From Alteromonas sp. KUL42 (lineage in GTDB: Bacteria > Pseudomonadota > Gammaproteobacteria > Enterobacterales > Alteromonadaceae), in contig NZ_BJKK01000002.1 of NCBI RefSeq assembly GCF_006538325.1, forward strand, positions 186,001 to 250,000: a DNA stretch of 64,000 bases. The letters are read 5' to 3'. The notes below the pieces were generated by a model. That model worked only from the letters and a program-made list of their open reading frames with translations, was not told the origin of the DNA and did not search any database. Numbering within the stretch: the first letter of the stretch is position 1; the number at the start of each line of letters is the position of its first letter. The position numbers and the translations under genes were made by a program. This document shows positions 28,409 to 37,167 of the stretch, one piece after another.

Positions 28409-29455
28409 ATGAAAATAGCGAACAGGGTAATATCGTCGAAATCCAAGCCGTTTATTATTGCTGAGTTATCAGGCAATCACGCACAGAATTTTGAATTAGC
28501 GAAACAAATGGTGAGCGCTGCCGCATCTGCTGGCGTTGATGCTATCAAGCTTCAGACCTATACAGCTGACTCAATGACACTCAATATTGACTCTGATAAC
28601 TTCCGTATAATGGAAGACGATTCACTGTGGCATGGGCAACACCTGCATGAACTTTACCAGCAGGCGAGTACGCCTTATGAATGGCACAAACCACTATTTG
28701 ATTTTGCTTCTGAGTTGGGGCTTATTGCATTTAGTTCTCCGTTTGATGAAGCCGCTGTTGATTTTCTTGAGAGTCTAAATGTCCCTGCATATAAAATCGC
28801 TTCGTTTGAATTAACTGATATACCTTTAATTCAGAAGGTAGCGAAAACGGGCAAGCCTCTGATTATGTCAACAGGCATGGCGTCTGTAAGTGAAATTGAA
28901 GAAGCGGTTGCTGCTGCAAAAGACGTCGGTGCTGAGGACATCGTTCTTTTAAAGTGTACGAGTACTTACCCCGCGTCTCCTGAAAATACAAACTTGATGA
29001 CAATACCTGATATGGCAAATAAATTTGGTTGTGCGGTAGGATTGTCTGATCATACTTTAGGGATTGGAGTGGCGGTTGCGTCTGTTGCACTGGGGGCTTG
29101 CGTTATCGAAAAGCACTTTGTTCTAGACCGAAATGCAGGTGGCGTTGATGCCGCATTTTCTCTAGAGCCCGATGAATTTAAGTTGTTGGTAGATAGCGCT
29201 GGGGTTGCTCATCAAGCCATGGGCGATGTGGTCTACGGAGGAACAGCTGCCGAGGAAAAGTCAAAATATTACCGACGCTCTATTTTTGCTAGAAAGGACA
29301 TTCAACCTGGCGAGCGCTTTACCAGAGAAAACGTCCAAATTGTCCGCCCGGCGATAGGGCTTCAGCCTAAACATTTCAATCGTGTACTATCAGCATCAGC
29401 GCGCAATGCATTAAAAGCAGGTGATGCAATTTTTGATAAAGATCTTAGCGAATAA
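28409..29455 (+). CDS. pseI: Pseudaminic acid synthase PseI
   Basis: PseI condenses phosphoenolpyruvate with the 6-deoxy-AltdiNAc sugar to form the nine-carbon pseudaminic acid. The 348-residue NeuB-family protein has FIIAELSGNHAQNFELAKQM, AIKLQTYTADSMTLNIDSDN (the W-x-D-S-type PseI region follows as HGQHLHELYQQA), [31 protein letters not shown], and a C-terminal antifreeze-like (SAF) domain RRSIFARKDIQPGERFTREN. The S-G-N-H form marks it as PseI rather than NeuB or LegI. GAGGAAACAG precedes the ATG. pseG follows after two bases. Confidence 0.94.
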   Translation: MKIANRVISSKSKPFIIAELSGNHAQNFELAKQMVSAAASAGVDAIKLQTYTADSMTLNIDSDNFRIMEDDSLWHGQHLHELYQQASTPYEWHKPLFDFASELGLIAFSSPFDEAAVDFLESLNVPAYKIASFELTDIPLIQKVAKTGKPLIMSTGMASVSEIEEAVAAAKDVGAEDIVLLKCTSTYPASPENTNLMTIPDMANKFGCAVGLSDHTLGIGVAVASVALGACVIEKHFVLDRNAGGVDAAFSLEPDEFKLLVDSAGVAHQAMGDVVYGGTAAEEKSKYYRRSIFARKDIQPGERFTRENVQIVRPAIGLQPKHFNRVLSASARNALKAGDAIFDKDLSE

Positions 29456-29457
29456 CA

Positions 29458-30510
29458 ATGCATATTGCTTTTCGTGTGGAAGGTAACAGCCAAATAGGCT
29501 TAGGCCATTTGATGCGCTGTTTGGCGCTTGCTCAGCATGGTGTCCAAAAAGGCTATCAGATTTCATTTTTGATGACATCACTATCCTATGAGCAAGCCTT
29601 AAATCGATCAGATTGGGTAGGTGAGGTCTCGCTCCTTGAAAATGCCCAAAATGAACTTGATGAACTTGAACGCTTTTGCTTGCGCAACAAGGTTGATGTT
29701 TTAATTCTGGATGGGTATCAATTTACTTGTGCTTATCGTTGTGAGCTTGCAAAGATATTGAAGGCGCAATCTGTACTCTTCGTTGCTATCGACGATAACA
29801 ACGATCTTGGGAGGTTGTATGCAGACTGTATTATCAACCCCAATAGCCATGCATCGTCGCTAAATTATCATCAAACTGAAAGTTATGCACATTGCTGCTT
29901 AGGTGATTCATTTCGTATATTGCGCGGTGAATTTCACTTAACACCAAAGCAACAAAGCGAAGCCATAAGACTAGACAATCGGAGTGCTTTAACAATTATT
30001 TTAGGCGGCGCAGATACTACGAACTTGTCTTATGAATTGGCCGCTAAGTTTAGTGACGCTTTGCCACGCATCCCTATTAATGTCATTACTGGCGGTGCAT
30101 TTCCACATGCGACACAGCTTTCAAAATTTGCTGATGAGACGATAAACGTTACTCACTGGCACAATGCACAGCAAGTGTCAGACATTTTTTTGGTCTCGCG
30201 ACTGGTTATTTCAGCTGGTGGGGCGACGCAGTACGAGCTACAAGCGTTATACACACCAGCTATGTTACTGATCGTTGCTGACAACCAATTTCAAGCTTGT
30301 ATGCAAAGTCACAATACAGGAAAAGCTGTTGCTTTAGATACGCGCAATGGTATGGAATCATGCGATATTGTTAAACAAGGCTTAAGCCTATGGCATGATG
30401 AAATGAAGCTAAAAGCGATAATGAATGCCAACGCGACTCAAGCCAACATTAACGGCGCCGATAACATCTTTAGCGCTGTAATCAAATTAAAATCATCATT
30501 AGGGAAGTAA
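29458..30510 (+). CDS. pseG: Pse pathway UDP-sugar hydrolase PseG
   Basis: PseG removes UDP from UDP-2,4-diacetamido-trideoxy-altropyranose to release the free sugar for PseI. The 350-residue protein begins MHIAFRVEGNSQIGLGHLMR with the G-x-G-H-x-x-R motif of the family, then LDGYQFTCAYRCEL, IDDNNDLGRLYADCIINPN and a C-terminal GT-B-like domain with LTIILGGADTTNLSYELAAK and VISAGGATQYELQALYTP. Length and motifs fit PseG. The adjacent ACP gene begins eight bases downstream. Confidence 0.9.
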   Translation: MHIAFRVEGNSQIGLGHLMRCLALAQHGVQKGYQISFLMTSLSYEQALNRSDWVGEVSLLENAQNELDELERFCLRNKVDVLILDGYQFTCAYRCELAKILKAQSVLFVAIDDNNDLGRLYADCIINPNSHASSLNYHQTESYAHCCLGDSFRILRGEFHLTPKQQSEAIRLDNRSALTIILGGADTTNLSYELAAKFSDALPRIPINVITGGAFPHATQLSKFADETINVTHWHNAQQVSDIFLVSRLVISAGGATQYELQALYTPAMLLIVADNQFQACMQSHNTGKAVALDTRNGMESCDIVKQGLSLWHDEMKLKAIMNANATQANINGADNIFSAVIKLKSSLGK

Positions 30511-30517
30511 GGTAATA

Positions 30518-30814
30518 ATGATCGCATATCAAAAAATTCTTGAACTTATTTACTCCGCAATTGATGAACTCAATGCGGGCAACGGTGACGTTTCCGTTAC
30601 CAAAGAAGAGAGTACACCATTATTCGGCGCTGCCAGTGTTCTAGATTCGGTTGATTTAGTTAATTTACTTCTATCTGTGGAGGAATTACTGGAGGATGAA
30701 CTAGACATAGAATTCGTCATAGCAAATGAAAAAGCGTTGTCACAAAAAAATAGCCCATTTAAGACAATCGCTACACTTGCTCAGTACTTAACCGAAGAAA
30801 TAAACTCTCTATAA
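30518..30814 (+). CDS. Acyl carrier protein within the pseudaminic acid locus
   Basis: Acyl carrier proteins hold acyl groups on a phosphopantetheine arm. This 98-residue protein has an acidic helical sequence and the attachment motif in SVLDSVDLVNLLLSVEELLE, with Ser44 in D-S-V-D-L as the likely modified residue. It lies between pseG and an SDR and AMP ligase, overlapping the SDR start by one base. No fatty-acid genes are near, so this is a dedicated ACP, probably supplying an acyl group to pseudaminic acid through PseH. The substrate is inference. Confidence 0.8.
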   Translation: MIAYQKILELIYSAIDELNAGNGDVSVTKEESTPLFGAASVLDSVDLVNLLLSVEELLEDELDIEFVIANEKALSQKNSPFKTIATLAQYLTEEINSL

Positions 30815-31524
30815 TGAACAATGCCAATTTAAACAGTGTTGTATTAATTACAGGTGCAAGCAGAGGCATAGGTCTTTACCTTACCCAGTATTACTTGGAT
30901 AAAGGATATTGCGTTGTTGGCTGTAGTCGTTCTGAGTCAACGGTAAGTCACACAAATTATTCACATCACTGTCTCGATGTTAGTGACGAAAAGGCGGTTA
31001 AGACACTTTTCTCTACAATTCGAAAGGCTCGCAAACGACTTGATATTCTCATCAATAATGCTGGTATTGCGTCTATGAATCACGCCTTGTTAACGCCATT
31101 GGCAACGGTTGAGAAAGTCTTTTCTACAAATGTGTTTGCGAGTTTTTTATTCTGCCGTGAAGCTGTTAAATTAATGAGAAAAAATGGCTATGGTCGAATC
31201 GTTAATTTTTCAACCGTAGCTGTGCCCTTTGCGCTAGAAGGGGAAGCAATTTATGCTGCCTCTAAATCTGCAGTGGAAAGCCTCACAAAAATTTTAGCAA
31301 AAGAGTTTGCGGAGTTTGGTGTAACAGTAAATGCTTTAGGCCCCACACCTATTCTTACCGATCTCATCAAGAACATCCCTGACGATAAGTTAGATAAACT
31401 ACTCGAAAAGCAAAGTATCAAACGTTTTGGAAAGATGACAGATGTGTCTAATGCAATAGACTTTTATATTCAACCTGAAAGTGAATTTATAACAGGGCAA
31501 GTATTGTACTTGGGAGGGGCGTGA
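30814..31524 (+). CDS. SDR oxidoreductase, probable 3-oxoacyl-ACP reductase-like
   Basis: This is a 236-residue classical short-chain dehydrogenase. It has the NAD(P) motif VLITGASRGIGLYLTQYYLD, the structural N-N-A-G in LDILINNAGIASM, the catalytic Ser in VNFSTVAVP and Tyr-x3-Lys in IYAASKSAVESLTKILAKEF. This layout is that of FabG-like ketoreductases. The ATG overlaps the ACP stop by one base and its own stop overlaps the AMP-ligase start, so the three are one translationally coupled set. A role in reducing a 3-oxoacyl group on the ACP (giving a 3-hydroxyacyl) is inferred from that context. A sugar substrate is the alternative. Confidence 0.78.
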   Translation: MNNANLNSVVLITGASRGIGLYLTQYYLDKGYCVVGCSRSESTVSHTNYSHHCLDVSDEKAVKTLFSTIRKARKRLDILINNAGIASMNHALLTPLATVEKVFSTNVFASFLFCREAVKLMRKNGYGRIVNFSTVAVPFALEGEAIYAASKSAVESLTKILAKEFAEFGVTVNALGPTPILTDLIKNIPDDKLDKLLEKQSIKRFGKMTDVSNAIDFYIQPESEFITGQVLYLGGA

Positions 31525-32879
31525 TGTTTATCGACTTTTTTCTTGATGTCTTTGAAGCGAACAAAAAAAGTGATGCTATTGTATGGCAAGAACGCGCCTA
31601 TTCATACGAATGGTTAACTGAGAAAATTGGCTTTTGGAAGCAAGTGCTAGAAGAAAATCAAATATCTTCTGGAACCGTCGTAATGATAGAAGCTGATTAT
31701 TCACCGAGTTCTATCGCTTTAATGTTGGCGCTTATTGAGCAAGCGACTATTCTGGTTCCCATCACAGCTTCCGTTGCACATAAGAAAGACGAGTTTATCG
31801 AAACGGCACAAGTTGAAACCATTATATCAATAGATAGTCATGACGATTTTCAAATAAAAACCTTGCTCGTGACGGCTGAACACCAACATATACTTGCATT
31901 GCGTTCTCAACGCGTACCGGGGCTTATTTTGTTTTCTTCGGGTTCAACAGGAAAAAGCAAGGCAGCAGTTCACGATATTGCAAAGCTACTTGAGAAATTC
32001 AAAGTACGTCGCCACGCATTGAGAGCGATTACGTTTTTATTATATGACCATATAGGTGGGGTAAACACGTTGCTGTATACCCTGTCCAATGCTGGCTGTG
32101 TTATCACTGTAAAAGACCGCAAGCCGGACACGGTTCTATCAACTGTCGAAAAATTTAAGGCAGAGCTTCTTCCTACATCACCAACCTTTATTAATTTAAT
32201 CCTTATCAGCGAAGCATATAAACGCTTTGACTTAAGCACACTAAAGACGGTGACTTATGGTACAGAACCTATGCCTGAGTCAATTTTAGTGAGATTTAAC
32301 CAGCTCTTTCCTCATATTCGGCTACTCCAAACTTACGGACTTTCTGAGATTGGTATTTTGCGCTCGAAGTCTGAGTCATCATCATCGCTTTGGATGAAAG
32401 TGGGTGGGGAAGGTTTTGAAACCAGAATAACTGATGACAATATTTTAGAAGTAAAAGCACATTCAGGGATGTTGGGTTATATGAACGCTCCTAGTCCTTA
32501 CACCGAAGATGGTTGGTTTCATACTGGCGATAGGGTTGAGGTTAAAGGTGAATACATCAAGGTGTTAGGTCGAGAGTCAGAAATCATTAATGTTGGCGGA
32601 CAAAAGGTGTACCCTGCAGAGGTAGAGAGTGTACTTTTACAACTGGACTATATTGCTGAAGCAGAGGTATTTTCTCAGCCTAATGCGTTATTGGGAAATA
32701 TCGTGTGTAGTAAAATTAGATTAACAAGTGATGCTGAACACAAAGATAAAAAAGTAATCAAAGCCGACATTAAGCGTTATTGTCAGCAATTTCTTGAGCG
32801 CTTTCAGGTTCCTGCGAAGTTTATTTTCGATGAACACGAACAGTTTAGTTTACGATTTAAAAAGCAACGTACACTTTAA
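31524..32879 (+). CDS. AMP-dependent acyl ligase (ANL superfamily)
   Basis: This is an adenylate-forming enzyme of 451 residues that should activate a carboxylic acid with ATP and load it on CoA or the adjacent ACP. Motifs in order: LILFSSGSTGKSKAAVHD (P-loop), YGTEPMPES, LLQTYGLSEIGIL, DGWFHTGDRVEV and LGRESEIINVGGQKVYPAEV. The C-terminal catalytic Lys region (P-R-T-x-x-G-K) is replaced by LRFKKQRTL, so the exact Lys is unclear. It is shorter than typical acyl-CoA synthetases in its N-terminal part. ATG at 31524 follows GGAGG. It is placed directly before pseH. Confidence 0.82.
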   Translation: MFIDFFLDVFEANKKSDAIVWQERAYSYEWLTEKIGFWKQVLEENQISSGTVVMIEADYSPSSIALMLALIEQATILVPITASVAHKKDEFIETAQVETIISIDSHDDFQIKTLLVTAEHQHILALRSQRVPGLILFSSGSTGKSKAAVHDIAKLLEKFKVRRHALRAITFLLYDHIGGVNTLLYTLSNAGCVITVKDRKPDTVLSTVEKFKAELLPTSPTFINLILISEAYKRFDLSTLKTVTYGTEPMPESILVRFNQLFPHIRLLQTYGLSEIGILRSKSESSSSLWMKVGGEGFETRITDDNILEVKAHSGMLGYMNAPSPYTEDGWFHTGDRVEVKGEYIKVLGRESEIINVGGQKVYPAEVESVLLQLDYIAEAEVFSQPNALLGNIVCSKIRLTSDAEHKDKKVIKADIKRYCQQFLERFQVPAKFIFDEHEQFSLRFKKQRTL

Positions 32880-32891
32880 TGGACATATCGC

Positions 32892-33426
32892 GTGTTTAAA
32901 TTTCGGTATATCACATCTAACGATTTATCTATGATCATGACATGGAGAGCGAGCGAACATGTCAATCGTGTCATGTTGACAGATGTGCGTGTTGACATGG
33001 TAAAGCAGAGGCAGTGGTTTGAATCAATTCAAAATGACGCCCAGAATCGTTACTGGGTAATTGAATATAATCAACAGCCCATCGGTGTCATTAATCAGTC
33101 TGACGTTTGCCAGAAGCACTTGAGGTGTAGCTGGGGGGTTTTACATTGGTGAGCAAGAGTGGACACATTTAGGAGGACTCATCCCTCCTTACTTCTATAA
33201 TTATGTATTCGAAAATAGCACCCTTCAAAAAATTACCGCGGAAGTCCTAAGCAATAATACGAGTGTTATGAAATTGCATTCACTCCACGGTTATCGTCAC
33301 GTTGGTGTTTATGAATCTCACATAAACAAGGGGGACCAATGGCTTGATTTACACCTATTTGAATTACATAAGAAAACGTGGACTAATAAGAAGCGCTTCT
33401 CATCTTTTAATGCTGACTTTGACTAA
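32892..33426 (+). pseudogene. pseH: Pse pathway N-acyltransferase PseH, frameshifted
   Basis: PseH is a GNAT enzyme that acylates the 4-amino group of the Pse intermediate. A GTG at 32892 opens MFKFRYITSNDLSMIMTWRA, the usual GNAT start, up to LRCSWGVLHW, then stops at 33152. Removing one G from the G6 run (33133-33138) gives S-W-G-F-Y-I-G-E and continues as THLGGLIPPYFYNYVFENST and NTSVMKLHSLHGYRHVGVYE to 33426, about 178 residues, the normal PseH length. Because the preceding genes supply an ACP and acyl ligase, the donor may be an acyl-ACP rather than acetyl-CoA (inference). Whether the gene is intact in the living cell is uncertain. Confidence 0.82.
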
Positions 33427-33528
33427 CATTACGCGAAAGTTAAAGTGGTATCTGGTATGAATTTAGGCCTATTGCATAAATTGTAAAGCATTAGGTGTTT
33501 AGAAGTTTTTATAAGGTTAACATCGACT

Positions 33529-36500
33529 ATGCTAAAAAATATTCGATTGCACATAGACAAAGATGAAGAAAAACAAACGCAAGTCGAAAAGCTAACCGCA
33601 GCCTACATTGAAAGTCAATACAAGGCTAACTTACTCGCGTTCAGAACCTATATCCCGTCACTGGTTGAACAAATTAATACCATTCGAAATGACAATGTTT
33701 CGATTTTTTGTAACAAACAGGGGCAGTTTAATATCGTCGACTATGGTGTCGGTCGCACTCTATATGGCTTAGATCCTGCCAGTGAAATTCATGAGCAATA
33801 TAGTAATCTAGCCAACAGAGCAATTTGTGTGGCGCTTAATTCAAAGGGCAATGCTCAGTATTCAGATACAAAAGCTAATGAAGAGGATCTTGGGGCGCTT
33901 TCTGATGCACTGTCAATCAGTGGTTATGACTACAGAGAAGAACTGCCTCAACATATAGAAACATTGGTTGTGTTGGGAATAGGCTTAGGGTTGCATATAG
34001 GTGAGCTGGTTAAAAACCATTCCATCGAGAACTTGGTAGTTTATGAACCAGAACTTCAGTATTTCAAATGTTCTATTTTTTGTAATAAATGGGACGAAAT
34101 ATTGAGCATTGCGAATGAAAAGGGCGTACGCCTTTTCTTTCAGCTAGGCAAAGATGGTCGCAACATTGTCAATGATATTGAAGAGTTAAATGAGCACTTC
34201 TCGCTCAATCAATTCCATGTGTATAAACACTACAATATTCCGGTTTTTGATAGCATTGAAAAAGCGTGTATACAAGGTGATTGGACGCGCTTAAAACGCG
34301 AGGGTCTTAACTTTAACTTATCTCAAACTCCAGTCGATTATGTACCGCGCTGGACACAATCAATACCTATTGATAGTTACCAAGACCCAGGCGAAGCTGC
34401 TCAGCTACGTCGCGAGCGAAACCTTGAAGCACTTAAGAAGTATTTTCCTGCTATTTACAAAACGTTTAAAAACTATAAAGCAGAGGTTTGGGTACCCGTT
34501 GAAGGAGACAACGGTGAGATCAATGTGCTTAAGAAAAGCAATCTAGTTTCGTGGTATGGCTTGTCTCCAAGACAAGAGTGTAATTTGAACTTTGAAAACT
34601 TTAGCGAACAGCCAAATAAAGATGGACTGATACTGGGCTACAAAGGGAAAAAATTAAAGAAGTATCTGCATTATCAGTTCGTAAATAGAACGGAGACGTT
34701 ACTAAAGCAAGTTGAACAAGAAGAAGGAACGCTGCCGGAAACCTTAAAATCGTTAATTTTATTTGGCGTCGGTGTGGGCTATCAAATTGAAACTATGTTG
34801 GAAAAGCACAATGTAGAAAAGCTTTTCATCTGTGAGCCTAACAAGGATTTTTTTCACGCATCTCTATATGCCATTAAATGGGATGAGATCCTTGCTGATA
34901 TTGATGAAAACGAAGGCCGCTTGTATATCAATATCGGTGATGATGGGACGAATCTGTTCAAAGACCTATTGAATCAATTTTATTCTATAGGGCCATATAT
35001 ACTGGCCAACACTTACTTCTATCAAAGCTACTATAACTCGGTCTTAGTTTCTGCCATTGCTCAGTTACGAGAGCAACTTCAAGTTGTTATCTCGATGGGA
35101 GAGTATTTTGATCATGCAAGATATGGTATCGCTCAAACCACTGAGATGCTCGATCGGCAAACCCCATTTATGCGCAAATCACCATCACAGTATCTGTCAT
35201 TTGAAGACAAAGAAGTACCAGTATTTATTATTGGTAATGGGCCATCGTTAGATGATGCCATCGATAGTATCAGAGAGTGGCGTGAGCATGTGATTGTGGT
35301 CTCATGCGGTACCGCATTGTCTTCATTGCATAAACATGGGATTACTCCCGATTTCCACGCAGAAATAGAGCAAAATAGATCAACCTTTGATTGGTGCTGT
35401 AGGGTTGACGATTTTAATTATTTAAAAAATATTAGCTTAATATCAGTCAACGGAATCCACCCTGATACGTGTGACCTGTTCAAAGATGTTTTCATTGCAT
35501 TTAAAGATGGTGAGTCATCAACAGTTTCTGCACTTGAAATACTTGGAAGAGAGAACTTTGAGGAGTTACGATTTGCGTTTCCAACGGTATCAAATTTAGC
35601 CGTAAATCTCTTTTCTAAATTAGGAATGCAGCAATTATATTTGTTTGGCGTTGATCTTGGTTTCTACAATAAGCGCAGTCATCACTCAAAAAATTCATCG
35701 TATTATATTGATGGTAAAGAAATATATGACTACGAGGCTGAGAACAATACTTCAATCGTGGTACCTGGAAACTTTCGTAAAACGGTATTCACGAAGTATG
35801 AGTTCAAGATGTCCAAGACTATTATTGAACAGTCATTAGCTACCAATTCTGTATCCTGCTTTAATTGTAGTGACGGCGCTAAAGTTGCAGGCGCAGTGCC
35901 GCTTCGTCCGGATATGGTTTTGGTAATGTCCACACCCCAACAGTGTTCGAATGCTCTGAAGTCTATCAAAAGTAATGCATTTTCGTCGTTTGAAGATGCG
36001 ACCGGCTACAAAGAAACGTTTTATAAGCGTTATCGGTTGGATGCATTAGAAAACGAATTATCCACATTCATAGACAGGGCGCGAGAACCATTTTCAACCG
36101 TTGCCACGGTAGATAATTTTATTCACACTCAAAAAGAGCTCGTTTTTGCGTCATATAAAGGTAAGAAATCGCTCTTGTTCTACCTATTATATGGCACAGT
36201 GAACTATGCAAATGCCCTATTTAGCAAATTATCTTCTGCATCTCAAAACATGGAGCTGCTAGAACAAACGCGAGAGGAGTGGTTGAAGACGTTATTGGAT
36301 ATAAAAGAAGTTTATTTAGATAATGTTTCAGCATTTGATGTTGCGAGTTCGTGTGTTCACAACCGAGAATCTGTTTTCCTAAGATTGTGGGCTAAATCAA
36401 AAAATGCGGTGTTTAGTGCTATCGTCGAAGACAATTACGAATGTCTCGATACTTTCATTCAAGAGTATGCGGTTTTTGATAATAATACCAAGCGAGAAAG

Positions 36501-37053
36501 TTCGACAAGTTATCAAGTGGTATTCAGCGAACAGCCTTATGCCATAGATTATGACGAGACTTTATCTGATTACAGTTTAATTGGCGCATATGCCCCTTTT
36601 GAAAATATTATAACAAAGGCAAGCAACTCTTACTCACGCAATGAGAGTTACTATGTATGGTACATGCCTAGACCATTTGATGCATCGTGTTTTCTTAGTG
36701 GTGATATGCCTTTTATTCACAGTACTAGACAACATTTTGTAGCAGGCTTTTTGTGCAACATGGAACATGTATTCATGTTCTTGCCTAAGTATGAATTTAC
36801 GGGCAGTTCGCTGGAACAGAAAGCACGCTACCTTGAACCTCTCATAGACTCCCTATCATGGGTTGATGCCTACGTGGAATACGCGCGATATATTGCTATC
36901 CCTCGCGCTGGCGTTGACGTGAATACACTTGAGTGTGACAACATAGGAAGTCGAGGTAAAGTTGTTCGCAAAAAAATACAGTTGGAATCACTACTATTGG
37001 AAGATTTAAGTGCAGACAAAGCCGAGCTATGGCTAGAAAAAATCAAAACATAA
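33529..37053 (+). CDS. maf: Motility accessory factor (Maf), flagellin nonulosonic acid transferase, oversized
   Basis: Maf proteins transfer pseudaminic or legionaminic acid to Ser/Thr of flagellin. The DUF115/MptE-like core lies near residue 562 onward: VPVFIIGNGPSLDDAIDSIR, VVSCGTALSSLHKHGITPDF, then NLAVNLFSKLGMQQLYLFGV. Upstream, a unit is present twice: LVVLGIGLGLHIGELVKNHS (about 144) and LILFGVGVGYQIETMLEKHN (about 407) each precede an F-x-x-x-I-W-D-E-I-like segment. At 1174 residues it is far longer than usual Maf proteins (about 650-750), partly due to this duplication and partly a long C-terminal extension. It closes the Pse locus. Confidence 0.88.
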   Translation: MLKNIRLHIDKDEEKQTQVEKLTAAYIESQYKANLLAFRTYIPSLVEQINTIRNDNVSIFCNKQGQFNIVDYGVGRTLYGLDPASEIHEQYSNLANRAICVALNSKGNAQYSDTKANEEDLGALSDALSISGYDYREELPQHIETLVVLGIGLGLHIGELVKNHSIENLVVYEPELQYFKCSIFCNKWDEILSIANEKGVRLFFQLGKDGRNIVNDIEELNEHFSLNQFHVYKHYNIPVFDSIEKACIQGDWTRLKREGLNFNLSQTPVDYVPRWTQSIPIDSYQDPGEAAQLRRERNLEALKKYFPAIYKTFKNYKAEVWVPVEGDNGEINVLKKSNLVSWYGLSPRQECNLNFENFSEQPNKDGLILGYKGKKLKKYLHYQFVNRTETLLKQVEQEEGTLPETLKSLILFGVGVGYQIETMLEKHNVEKLFICEPNKDFFHASLYAIKWDEILADIDENEGRLYINIGDDGTNLFKDLLNQFYSIGPYILANTYFYQSYYNSVLVSAIAQLREQLQVVISMGEYFDHARYGIAQTTEMLDRQTPFMRKSPSQYLSFEDKEVPVFIIGNGPSLDDAIDSIREWREHVIVVSCGTALSSLHKHGITPDFHAEIEQNRSTFDWCCRVDDFNYLKNISLISVNGIHPDTCDLFKDVFIAFKDGESSTVSALEILGRENFEELRFAFPTVSNLAVNLFSKLGMQQLYLFGVDLGFYNKRSHHSKNSSYYIDGKEIYDYEAENNTSIVVPGNFRKTVFTKYEFKMSKTIIEQSLATNSVSCFNCSDGAKVAGAVPLRPDMVLVMSTPQQCSNALKSIKSNAFSSFEDATGYKETFYKRYRLDALENELSTFIDRAREPFSTVATVDNFIHTQKELVFASYKGKKSLLFYLLYGTVNYANALFSKLSSASQNMELLEQTREEWLKTLLDIKEVYLDNVSAFDVASSCVHNRESVFLRLWAKSKNAVFSAIVEDNYECLDTFIQEYAVFDNNTKRESSTSYQVVFSEQPYAIDYDETLSDYSLIGAYAPFENIITKASNSYSRNESYYVWYMPRPFDASCFLSGDMPFIHSTRQHFVAGFLCNMEHVFMFLPKYEFTGSSLEQKARYLEPLIDSLSWVDAYVEYARYIAIPRAGVDVNTLECDNIGSRGKVVRKKIQLESLLLEDLSADKAELWLEKIKT

Positions 37054-37096
37054 CCGAGTATTCGTCAGCTATTGGCATCGAATAACAATATACTCT

Positions 37097-37123
37097 TCAA
37101 TGTTTTATGTTTATTGCCGATAA
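37097..37123 (+). promoter_or_regulatory. FliA-like promoter ahead of the phosphonate module
   Basis: TCAA, 15 bases, and a perfect GCCGATAA -10 box, 44 bases before the ATG of the PEP mutase gene. Spacing equals that of the flagellin promoters in this window. It suggests the phosphonate genes belong to the late flagellar regulon. Confidence 0.55.
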
Positions 37124-37167
37124 ACTATCGACACCTTAAACTGTATTAAATGATTGGAACCATAATT

